From Candidatus Krumholzibacteriia bacterium (lineage in GTDB: Bacteria > Krumholzibacteriota > Krumholzibacteriia > LZORAL124-64-63), in assembly GCA_030632925.1 (NCBI GenBank), contig DAOVTU010000214.1:1-6004 (forward strand): a DNA stretch of 6,004 nucleotides, in the 5' to 3' direction. Each line of letters starts with the position of its first letter. The stretch's first letter is position 1. The notes under the pieces were generated by a model, which made no database searches, had not been told where the DNA came from, and saw only the letters and a list, made by a program, of their open reading frames with translations. Below, piece after piece: positions 1 through 6,004 of the stretch. The translations under genes and the position numbers were made by a program.

Positions 1-3000
1 AACACCTCCTATTCGATCATCGAGGAATCGATGATCAAGCAGATCCTCAACGAGAACAATACCGAGCTGCGCAGCCTGCTGGAGCAGGGGTCGGGCATCA
101 CCAAATACAAGGCCCGCCGCAAGGAAACCCAGCGCAAGCTGGACCGCACCCAGAGTGATCTGGTGCGCCTGTACGATATCATTGATGAGATCGGCCGCGA
201 GGTACGCTCGCTGCAGCGCCAGGTGGGCAAGGCCCGTCGGCACCAGAAACTGTTCACCGAGATCCGCAGCCTGGATCTGGCCGTGGCCGAGCGCAAGCAC
301 ATGGCCTTCGACAACCGGGAGACCGAGGCCCGCGACCGGTTGGAAGATTTCCGCACCCAGAGCGAATCCGGCATTGGCGAACTGTCCGAGCTGCAGGCCA
401 AGATCGAAGCGGCCCGGCCGACCATCGACGAGCGCGAAAACGAGCGCCGCCAATTGGAAGTGGCGTTGCAGGCCTTCGAAGAAGAACTGCAGGAGACCGA
501 GCGCCAGGTGCTGGTGCTGAAGCACCGCATCGAAGAGCACGACCGCCGCATGGAGGACAGCGCCCGCGGTATTCTGGAAGCCGAGGTGCGGCAGAAGGAA
601 ATCGAGGGACAGATCGAGCGCATGACCAGCCATCTGGCCACCATTGAGGATGAACTGGAAGGCAGCGGCGGCCTGCTCGATGAGCATGCCGAGAGCCTGC
701 AGATTCTGGAAGACCGCCTGGCGACCGATCGCGAGTCGCTGGATGATGCCACCAGCCGCAACCTGCAGGTGATCGAAAACGACGCCAGCCAGCGCAGCCA
801 ACTGCGGGAACTGCAGGTCAAGCAGGACAACCGCAACGAACGCATGGGCATCCTGGCCGAAGACCGGCAGCGCATCCTCAGCGAAGGCCAGGAGGCCGAG
901 ACCAAACTGACGGCCTTGGCGGCCCAGCGCGACGAGGCGACCGGTGACCGGATCGAGTTGCTGGAGGATTTAGCAGCCCGCGAGCGTCAGGAAACCGACC
1001 TTGAAGTGGCGGCCACTGATTTGCAGGCCCAGGTTTCGGATTTGCACGGCAAGCGCGAGGCGGCCCGTTCCACTTGCGACCTGTTGGGCAAGCTGCACCA
1101 GGAATATGAAGGATATGGCCAGGGGCCCAAAGAGGTTCTCAAGCGCCACGGCAGCGAGGAACGTGTCACCGGAGGTCTGGCCGACCTGCTTTCGGTCGAT
1201 CCGGCCGATGCGCCGGCCCTGGAAATCCTGCTGGACGAGATGCTCGATGCAGTCGTGGTCCAGGATTGGCACACAGCGGTGGATCTGGTGCGCGAACTGC
1301 GCGAAGAGGAAATCGGCCAGGCCAGTTTCCTGTGCGGCTCCGGTTTCCAGAGCGCCAGCGGCGATGCGGCGGCGGTCAGCGGTGGCCGTCCGGCCCGTGA
1401 GGTCATCACCGGCCCCGGGGCTGAACTGCCGGCCTTGAAGAACCTGCTGTCGCGCACAGTGATTTTTGATTCCGATGAACTGGCGGCCGCGGCGGCCAGC
1501 GGCTACAGCGGCCCGGGTGTTGTGATCTGCGTCAGCCGCACCGGCCTGTTGATCAGCAGCGAAGGCAGCGTGCGCGGGGGTAAGGGCGAGTCCCAGGCCA
1601 GCAATCTGCTCGGTCGCAAAGAGAAACTGGACGAGATTGAAGCCGAGATCGTGGTCATCGAGGGCCGCATCACCGGTGCCCAGGATAAAGTGGCCGACAA
1701 CAAGGGCAAGCGTGAAGAGTTGCGCGAAGGTTTGATCACGGGACGTTCGCGTCTCAACGAGATGGACGAACGCCTCAGTGGGTTGTCGGTTGAGATCGGC
1801 AACCTTGAGCACCGGCGCGACACCGCCGGCACCCGGGCGACCGAGATGGAGACCGAGCGCCAGCGTCTGTCCGAAGAAGTGACCACCCTGGCTGGCCAGG
1901 AACGTGACCTGACCGACCAACTGACCGAAAGCGGCAAGGCCCGCGAGAACAGCACCGTCCGGCGTGAAGATCTGCGCCAGCAGGTGGAAGATGCTGAGAT
2001 GGCCCGCGACGAGGCCCGGGGACAGGTCGAAGAATTCCGCCTGACCCACCAGCGCCGCGAGTCCCAAAAACGGGAAACCGAAACCGCCCTGGCCCATTTG
2101 CGCGAGAACGTTTCCGAGCAGTTCAGCCGCCGCGAGCGTCTGGCCGAAGAGACCGAAGTGGCCAAGGGGAATAAGGAAAATCTGGCCGAAGAACTGGATA
2201 CCAAGCGCGATGTCATGGCCAAGGGCATGGACGACCGCGAACGGCGCCGTCAGGTGGTGCGCGCAGCTGCCGAAGGCATTGCCGCCCTGCATGAAGAAAC
2301 CAGTGCCTGGCATGAGCGGGTGCAGGTTATCGAAAAGGCCCGCGGCAGTTTCCGCGAGCAGGCCCTGGAGATGGAGACCCAGCTGGCTACGCTGGACATC
2401 AAGCGCAACAATCTCGAAGAGCGCATTGAAGAGCAGTACAAAGGCGCCTTCAAAGATCTGCTGACCACGCTGAATCACGAGGAGTTGCCGCCCGAACTGG
2501 AGCGCGAAGAGGGCGTCTTCCAACTTGACCAGGCCGACAAATTGCTCAGCGAAAAGCGGGGCAAGATCAATTCCCTCGGGCCGATCAACCATCTGGCCCT
2601 CGAGGAATTCGACACCAAAAAAGAGCGCCTGGATTTCCTGGAGAAGCAGCGTGACGACGTGGAAAAAGCCCGCGATGATCTGGTCAAGGCCATCACCGAA
2701 ATCAACCGCACGGCCAAGAAGCGCTTTGTGGAGACCTTCGAAGAGGTGCGTCGCAACTACATCGCCGTATTCCAGACCCTGTTCAAGGGTGGCCGCGCGG
2801 ATATGTCGCTGATCAAGACCGATGATCCGCTGGAGAGCCAGATCCACATCAAGGCCCAGCCCATGGGTAAGGTCATCGATACGGTGTCCTTGTTGTCCGG
2901 TGGCGAGCGCTGCCTGACGGCGCTGTCGCTGTTGTTTGCTGTTTATCTCGTGAAGCCGTCGCCGTTCTGCATGCTTGATGAGGCCGATGCGCCCCTGGAT

Positions 3001-3471
3001 GATGCGAACATTGCGCGCTTCGTGAACATGCTGCGCGAATTCAGCCGCAGCACGCAGTTCCTGGTCATCACGCACAACAAGTTGACCATGGAGACGGCCA
3101 ACCACCTGTATGGCGTGACGATGATGGAGCCGGGCTGTTCGAGCATCGTTTCGGTCAGTTTCAACGATGTGGCCGAGACCCAGAGCGACAACGAACTGAG
3201 CAACGCCATTGCCAGCAAGCGCAAGGCTATCGACTCGGATGCGAAGCTGCGTAACGCGACCCAGGGTCCGGACAAGCGGCAGGATGAATTGCCATTGGCC
3301 GGGGCCGAAGTGATCGATGAGGCGGACTTCGAAGAGGCGTCGACCGAAGAAGCTGCTGAAGCAGAGGTTGAAGTGGACGAGGCTGAGACCGAGGCTGAGA
3401 CCGAGACCGAAGCTGCAGCAGAGAATGAAGCCGAAACCGATCTCGACGACACGATGGAGGCCAGCCAGTGA
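1..3471 (+). CDS. smc: Chromosome partition/condensation ATPase SMC, 5'-truncated
   Basis: SMC dimers form the ATP-driven core of bacterial condensin (with ScpA and ScpB, not in this window), which extrudes DNA loops and separates sister chromosomes on the nucleoid. The frame is open from base 1, and the ATG at 31 is internal, because the residues before it (SYSIIEES) already match the family. About 140 N-terminal residues with Walker A are missing. Visible, numbering from base 1: the neck with KYKARRKET (residues 35-43); a heptad-rich, Glu/Arg-rich arm to about 385; the hinge at about 388-540, ending in GSVRGGKGESQASNLLGRKE; a returning arm with the conserved LGPIN at 859-863; the C-terminal head with signature LSGGE (965-969), Walker B and catalytic acid in MLDEAD (Asp993, Glu994), D-loop APLDD and switch His1025 in VITHN. 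Normal SMCs end near VSFN (1051-1055). Here about 101 more acidic, low-complexity residues follow, so the full protein would be near 1,300 residues against the usual 1,150-1,190. No frameshift is seen. Identity is certain. Confidence 0.98.
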   Translation, partial: NTSYSIIEESMIKQILNENNTELRSLLEQGSGITKYKARRKETQRKLDRTQSDLVRLYDIIDEIGREVRSLQRQVGKARRHQKLFTEIRSLDLAVAERKHMAFDNRETEARDRLEDFRTQSESGIGELSELQAKIEAARPTIDERENERRQLEVALQAFEEELQETERQVLVLKHRIEEHDRRMEDSARGILEAEVRQKEIEGQIERMTSHLATIEDELEGSGGLLDEHAESLQILEDRLATDRESLDDATSRNLQVIENDASQRSQLRELQVKQDNRNERMGILAEDRQRILSEGQEAETKLTALAAQRDEATGDRIELLEDLAARERQETDLEVAATDLQAQVSDLHGKREAARSTCDLLGKLHQEYEGYGQGPKEVLKRHGSEERVTGGLADLLSVDPADAPALEILLDEMLDAVVVQDWHTAVDLVRELREEEIGQASFLCGSGFQSASGDAAAVSGGRPAREVITGPGAELPALKNLLSRTVIFDSDELAAAAASGYSGPGVVICVSRTGLLISSEGSVRGGKGESQASNLLGRKEKLDEIEAEIVVIEGRITGAQDKVADNKGKREELREGLITGRSRLNEMDERLSGLSVEIGNLEHRRDTAGTRATEMETERQRLSEEVTTLAGQERDLTDQLTESGKARENSTVRREDLRQQVEDAEMARDEARGQVEEFRLTHQRRESQKRETETALAHLRENVSEQFSRRERLAEETEVAKGNKENLAEELDTKRDVMAKGMDDRERRRQVVRAAAEGIAALHEETSAWHERVQVIEKARGSFREQALEMETQLATLDIKRNNLEERIEEQYKGAFKDLLTTLNHEELPPELEREEGVFQLDQADKLLSEKRGKINSLGPINHLALEEFDTKKERLDFLEKQRDDVEKARDDLVKAITEINRTAKKRFVETFEEVRRNYIAVFQTLFKGGRADMSLIKTDDPLESQIHIKAQPMGKVIDTVSLLSGGERCLTALSLLFAVYLVKPSPFCMLDEADAPLDDANIARFVNMLREFSRSTQFLVITHNKLTMETANHLYGVTMMEPGCSSIVSVSFNDVAETQSDNELSNAIASKRKAIDSDAKLRNATQGPDKRQDELPLAGAEVIDEADFEEASTEEAAEAEVEVDEAETEAETETEAAAENEAETDLDDTMEASQ
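3379..3402 (+). repeat. 12-bp perfect tandem repeat in the smc tail
   Basis: Two adjacent identical copies of GAGGCTGAGACC (3379-3390 and 3391-3402), in frame, encode EAET twice. A further degenerate half copy (GAGACC) follows at 3403-3408. The repeat points to local slippage or duplication as the source of part of the acidic tail, and its copy number may vary between strains. Confidence 0.9.
3456..3460 (+). promoter_or_regulatory. Ribosome binding site of ftsY inside the end of smc
   Basis: GGAGG lies 7 bases upstream of the GTG at 3468, a near-ideal Shine-Dalgarno match and spacing. It lies inside the last codons of smc and supports GTG as the ftsY start, together with the GTGA overlap of start and stop that is typical of translationally coupled genes. 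Confidence 0.85.
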
Positions 3472-4520
3472 TCAAGGGTGCGTTCAATCGCTTCCGCAAG
3501 GGGCTGCAAAAAACCCGTGAAGGGGTCGTTGGAAAACTGCAGAACATGTTCGGCAACCGGATCAAACTGGATGCCGATACCCTCGAGAAAATCGAGGAGC
3601 TGCTGATCAGCGCCGACATGGGCGTCAAGAGCGCTGTCGAGATCACCCGCAACATCGAGAAGCGCCTCAAGGAAGAGGGCGGCGAAGCCAACCTCGAATC
3701 GGTGCTCGAAGTGATCCGCGGCGACGTGATGACCATCCTGACGACAGCCAAGCCGCGTATCAAGCCAGTTTCCTGGGATGAAGACGATACCGGCGGCGGC
3801 AAAAAGAAGAAGAAGAAAAAGAAGGGCCAGGTCGAAGAAGCCGCCGAGGTGGCCACTGAAGGTCCAGCAGACGGGCCCGAAGTCATCTTCATTGTCGGTG
3901 TCAACGGCACCGGCAAGACCACCAGCATTGCCAAACTGGCCCACCAGTTGAAGAACGAGGGCAAGACGGTGCTGCTGGCCGCGGGGGACACCTTCCGCGC
4001 TGCGGCGGTGGAGCAGTTGGAGGTCTGGGCCGAGCGTGTCGGCGTAGAATGCGTGCGCCAGGGCACCGGGGCCGATCCGGCGGCGGTGGTGTTCGACGCC
4101 CTGAATGCGGCCGAAGCCCGCGGCGCCGACGTCGTGATTGTCGATACGGCCGGACGCCTGCACACCAAGACCAACCTGATGGCCGAATTGGGCAAGGTGG
4201 CTCGCGTGATCCGGCGCAAGACCGGCCGCGACCCCGAAACCCTGCTGGTTGTCGATGGAAATACGGGCCAGAACGGATTGGCCCAGGCCAAGGCCTTTGC
4301 CGAGACCATCCCGGTGCAGGGCCTGATCCTGACCAAGCTGGACGGCACGGCCAAGGGTGGCATCGTCGTGGCCATCGCCGAAAGCCTGGGTTTGCCCGTG
4401 TGCTATGTGGGCATGGGGGAGCAGGTCGAGGACCTGGCCGTGTTTGATCCGGAACAGTTCGTGGACGCCCTGTTCGCCGACTGGACCAGCGACAACGGCG
4501 CGGACGAAGGGGCAGGCTGA
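3468..4520 (+). CDS. ftsY: Signal recognition particle receptor FtsY (SRP-type GTPase)
   Basis: FtsY binds the SRP protein Ffh through a paired GTPase interface and hands translating ribosomes to the Sec translocon at the inner membrane. The 350-residue protein has the helical N domain first (about 1-95), opening with a basic amphipathic stretch (MIKGAFNRFRKGLQKTREG) of the type that contacts lipid in other FtsYs. The G domain follows: G1 GVNGTGKT (144-151, Lys150), DTFRAAAVEQL (174-184), G3 DTAGR (226-230), DGNTGQNG, G4 TKLD (289-292), and the closing GMGEQVEDL with FDPEQFVDALF. There is no long acidic A domain. Instead an unusually long linker of about 40 residues sits between N and G, with eight lysines in a row (112-119) followed by an acidic stretch. 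All GTPase motifs are intact. The start is GTG, overlapping the smc stop by four bases, with a strong ribosome binding site. The family is certain; Ffh is excluded because there is no C-terminal Met-rich M domain. Confidence 0.98.
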   Translation: MIKGAFNRFRKGLQKTREGVVGKLQNMFGNRIKLDADTLEKIEELLISADMGVKSAVEITRNIEKRLKEEGGEANLESVLEVIRGDVMTILTTAKPRIKPVSWDEDDTGGGKKKKKKKKGQVEEAAEVATEGPADGPEVIFIVGVNGTGKTTSIAKLAHQLKNEGKTVLLAAGDTFRAAAVEQLEVWAERVGVECVRQGTGADPAAVVFDALNAAEARGADVVIVDTAGRLHTKTNLMAELGKVARVIRRKTGRDPETLLVVDGNTGQNGLAQAKAFAETIPVQGLILTKLDGTAKGGIVVAIAESLGLPVCYVGMGEQVEDLAVFDPEQFVDALFADWTSDNGADEGAG

Positions 4521-4594
4521 TCGGCGGTCCCTGGCACAGGCGGCAACGGCGCCGGCGCAAGCCCAAAAACCGGGTCGAAGGCCTGCTTGACCGC
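4507..4594 (+). promoter_or_regulatory. ftsY-to-unknown-gene junction: possible upstream start at CTG 4517
   Basis: The frame of the next gene is open from 4448, so the 74 bases between the ftsY stop and GTG 4595 could be coding. The only start-like codon between is CTG at 4517, which overlaps the ftsY TGA as CTGA and has AAGGGG at 4507-4512, 4 bases upstream. Translated from there, the segment is very basic (including RRQRRRRKPKNR) and ends in EGLLDR, which reads like a helix. By contrast GTG 4595 has only a weak GAAGG at 4577-4581, 13 bases away. A 7-bp stem can also form between CGGCGCA (4553-4559) and TGCGCCG (4596-4602), covering part of that GTG. I see no terminator or promoter here. 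Confidence 0.45.
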
Positions 4595-5845
4595 GTGCGC
4601 CGCAAGCCGGCTAAAAAGCTGAATATTGATCCAAATCAGTTTTCGAATTTCCGCATTTGTGACCCGAAACGTGACCGCGAGCTGTTCGACCGTCTGGTCA
4701 CCACCGATTTTGATTTCCTGATGAACCAGCGTTTTGCCGCTTCGACGTCCGTGCTGGGTGACCTGTTGCCCCAGTCGGTGTTGGGCCGTGCCCAGCAGGG
4801 CCATGGATTATTTGTCGACGAATTCGGCACCAGCCTGCGTTTTCCCGACGCCACTTTCGATCGTGTGGTGAGCGTTTTGGAAAAGTCTGATCCTCACATG
4901 AAGGGCGACCAGGTGCGGCAGCGGCGCGGCAATATGCTGACCCGCTTCAGCGAGTGGCTGATGGAGCACATCAACGAGCCCGAACTGGAACTGGTGGTCG
5001 ACGGCCAACCGCTGTTCGGCATTGACTTCCTGGCGGCGCAAAAAGTCGAGACCCGGCCTTTCCTGACCGGCCTGGTCCTGGCCGGATTCATGGACGACTG
5101 GCCCCACCGCGAAGCCGCCATGTACCAACACAAGCGCACTTTCAACGGCGACCCGTTCCACATCGGGGGCGGCGACATTCTCATCGTCGATCGCCAGAAC
5201 CTGGCCCAGACCGGCCTGGGCGATACCGGCCGGATCCACTTTGACCAGGAGCACCTGCGCACCCTCGAGGACATCGGCGTCATCTGTCGCGACCGGCATG
5301 CCCAGTACAGTTGGCCCCAACATGATCAGGCCTACTTCCGGCGCTCCATGGGCGACGGCGTGTGCGACGACATGGCGCTCATCGGCATCGGAGCCAATCA
5401 TGGCTACGACGCCCTGTTGGGGGCCTTCGTCATGGATGCCATCGATACCTACGACAAGTACCTGCTGAAACTCGTTTGGGGTGGTTTCGATACCAACCTG
5501 GCCGGGCGCGTGCAGCGGCATTTTAATGAAGTGGAAAACCAGCCCCTGGTGGACGACCGCCTGCTGCTGGACCTGATCCACTTCGCGGCCAAACGCAACG
5601 ATCCTCACGTGAATCTGAGCAGCAGTCATCGCCGCCTTATTCAGTACGAGCCCCACGCCAAGGTGCCCACGCTGCTCAATCACTGGCGCTTCCTGCAGGG
5701 TAAAACGCTCTACAACATCAAGTTGGGTTTTGCGCGCGTGCCGGCCACCGAGTTCTACCCGTTGGCCGCCCAGCGTCTGGACAAGGCCGGCCTGGGTGTC
5801 AAAACACCGGATTTCTTCCTGGGTCGAGGCGACGACCGGAGCTGA
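4595..5845 (+). CDS. Unrecognised protein of about 416 residues, downstream of ftsY
   Basis: I do not recognise the family. From GTG 4595 the protein has 416 residues, or 442 if it starts at CTG 4517. There is no signal peptide and no membrane span, so it should be cytoplasmic. The N-terminus is basic; the rest is a mixed, globular-looking sequence rich in Asp, His, Arg and aromatic residues, with no low-complexity stretch. Noticeable segments are DEFGTSLRFPD, HIGGGDILIVD (189-199), CDDMALIGIGANHGYDALL (from Cys257; Asn268, His269, Asp272) and YDKYLLKLVWGGFDTNLAGR. These Gly/His/Asp clusters could form a ligand or metal site, but that is inference and no catalytic motif is named. Codon use matches the neighbours, and the long uninterrupted frame running exactly to the next gene makes a real gene very likely. 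It sits between ftsY and a lipoprotein gene in what looks like one operon. The start codon is uncertain. Confidence 0.85.
   Translation: MRRKPAKKLNIDPNQFSNFRICDPKRDRELFDRLVTTDFDFLMNQRFAASTSVLGDLLPQSVLGRAQQGHGLFVDEFGTSLRFPDATFDRVVSVLEKSDPHMKGDQVRQRRGNMLTRFSEWLMEHINEPELELVVDGQPLFGIDFLAAQKVETRPFLTGLVLAGFMDDWPHREAAMYQHKRTFNGDPFHIGGGDILIVDRQNLAQTGLGDTGRIHFDQEHLRTLEDIGVICRDRHAQYSWPQHDQAYFRRSMGDGVCDDMALIGIGANHGYDALLGAFVMDAIDTYDKYLLKLVWGGFDTNLAGRVQRHFNEVENQPLVDDRLLLDLIHFAAKRNDPHVNLSSSHRRLIQYEPHAKVPTLLNHWRFLQGKTLYNIKLGFARVPATEFYPLAAQRLDKAGLGVKTPDFFLGRGDDRS
5838..5841 (+). promoter_or_regulatory. Ribosome binding site of the lipoprotein gene
   Basis: GGAG lies 6 bases upstream of ATG 5848 and overlaps the last codons of the preceding gene. 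It supports this ATG as the start and suggests coupled translation. Confidence 0.65.
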
Positions 5846-5847
5846 CC

Positions 5848-6004
5848 ATGCCGTGGCGTTCATTCTCTCACCGTTTGTTACTGCTGTGCCTGCTTGTGCT
5901 GTCCGGATGTTTCTCCGGATGTTTCAGCCATCAGGAAAAGGCGGCCAACCTGTCGCCGGAATTGGTGGGCGTATGGCTGCACCCCATCGAAGGCTTGCCG
6001 GGCG
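5848..6004 (+). CDS. Putative secreted lipoprotein, N-terminal part only
   Basis: The 52 complete codons visible give a lipoprotein signal peptide: a short basic start (MPWRSFSHR), a leucine-rich core (residues 10-18) and the lipobox LSGC with the lipidated cysteine at residue 21. It would be exported by Sec, lipidated, and cleaved before Cys21. A second Ser-Gly-Cys follows at once (SGCFSGC, Cys25), made by a 12-bp tandem duplication. The mature part begins polar (SHQEKAANLSPE) and then reads ELVGVW, a pattern seen at the start of lipocalin-like and other small beta-barrel domains. That similarity is too short to name a family. The start ATG lies 2 bases after the previous stop with a fair ribosome binding site, so it is probably the next gene of the same operon. 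The 3' end is outside the window. Confidence 0.82.
   Translation, partial: MPWRSFSHRLLLLCLLVLSGCFSGCFSHQEKAANLSPELVGVWLHPIEGLPG
5902..5925 (+). repeat. 12-bp perfect tandem repeat at the lipobox
   Basis: TCCGGATGTTTC occurs twice without a gap (5902-5913 and 5914-5925). It is in frame and encodes SGCF twice, so the lipobox cysteine is duplicated at residues 21 and 25. Confidence 0.92.

Larger units (their letters stand above)
3166..3468 (+). other. Acidic low-complexity C-terminal tail of SMC
   Basis: This segment codes for residues past the point where the SMC head domain normally stops. The first half is mixed and polar and contains QDELPL (bases 3280-3297). The second half (from about 3301) is dominated by Glu, Ala, Thr and Asp, with alternating EAET units, and has almost no hydrophobic residues, so it should be disordered. 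It stays in frame with smc and ends at the junction with ftsY. A tail of this kind is not part of the conserved SMC fold. Its function is unknown; plausible roles are autoinhibition, partner docking or solubility. Confidence 0.85.

Noticed and set aside
31..33. ATG at 31 as the start of smc
   Set aside because: Codons upstream to base 1 continue the conserved SMC sequence, and a start here would remove Walker A and most of the N-terminal head. The gene is cut by the window edge.
970..3105. A 711-codon open frame on the minus strand opposite smc
   Set aside because: It is antisense to a certain gene, in GC-rich DNA where codon bias against TTA, CTA and TCA keeps the reverse frame open. Its protein has no recognisable domain, and its edges do not match any gene boundary.
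2943..4375. Overlapping minus-strand open frames across the smc-ftsY junction (2943-4163 and 3227-4375)
   Set aside because: Both are mirror frames of the smc tail and FtsY. The runs of Ser and Phe they contain are the reverse complements of the Glu-rich and poly-Lys stretches.
4549..4558. Perfect palindrome GCGCCGGCGC after ftsY as a terminator
   Set aside because: It is only 10 bp with no loop and no following T tract, and the gene frame continues through it. It is expected by chance in GC-rich coding DNA.
4808..5863. A 351-codon minus-strand frame opposite the unknown gene
   Set aside because: I considered it as the true gene. The plus-strand frame fits better: it is collinear with smc and ftsY and ends 2 bases before a gene with a clear lipoprotein signal. 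The minus-strand frame would run into that signal sequence and has no recognised domain.

Overview
The window is a tightly packed run of four genes, all on the + strand. In order they are a 5'-truncated chromosome-condensation ATPase gene (smc), the signal-recognition-particle receptor gene (ftsY), a gene of about 416 codons that I do not recognise, and the start of a gene for a small secreted lipoprotein that runs off the right edge. The DNA is GC-rich (around 60% by eye) with even codon use across all four genes. I see no mobile element, tRNA, rRNA, CRISPR array or rho-independent terminator.

Layout. Bases 1-3471 hold the SMC neck, both coiled-coil arms, the hinge, the C-terminal half of the ATPase head and an unusual acidic tail of about 100 residues; the Walker A half lies upstream of the window. 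ftsY (3468-4520) starts on a GTG that overlaps the smc stop, with a strong ribosome binding site inside the last codons of smc. The unknown gene follows 74 bases later at its first canonical start (4595), but its frame is open without a break back past the ftsY stop, so it may really begin at or near 4517. The lipoprotein gene starts 2 bases after the unknown gene ends. The spacing suggests one transcript with translational coupling at several junctions. The promoter must lie upstream of the window.

How the genes fit together. smc next to ftsY is a known bacterial arrangement (for example the rnc-smc-ftsY cluster of Bacillus). The two proteins do not act in one pathway: SMC organises the chromosome, while FtsY docks ribosome-SRP complexes at the inner membrane. 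Genes 3 and 4 look like lineage-specific additions. Gene 4 needs Sec export and lipidation; gene 3 has no visible export signal.

Organism. This is a bacterium. The IIE-x-x-MI stretch in the SMC neck region, the DAPLDDANI D-loop of SMC, and the DGNTGQN motif of FtsY (where many bacteria have DA-x-TGQN) recall sequences I associate with the Bacteroidetes/FCB side of the tree and GC-rich uncultured relatives. This is an impression from memory, not a placement.

No new defence or mobile system is visible. The points most worth a second look are the added SMC tail with a possible sliding-clamp-like motif, the poly-lysine insert between the N and G domains of FtsY, the unrecognised gene with its uncertain start, and a tandem duplication at the lipobox of the last gene.
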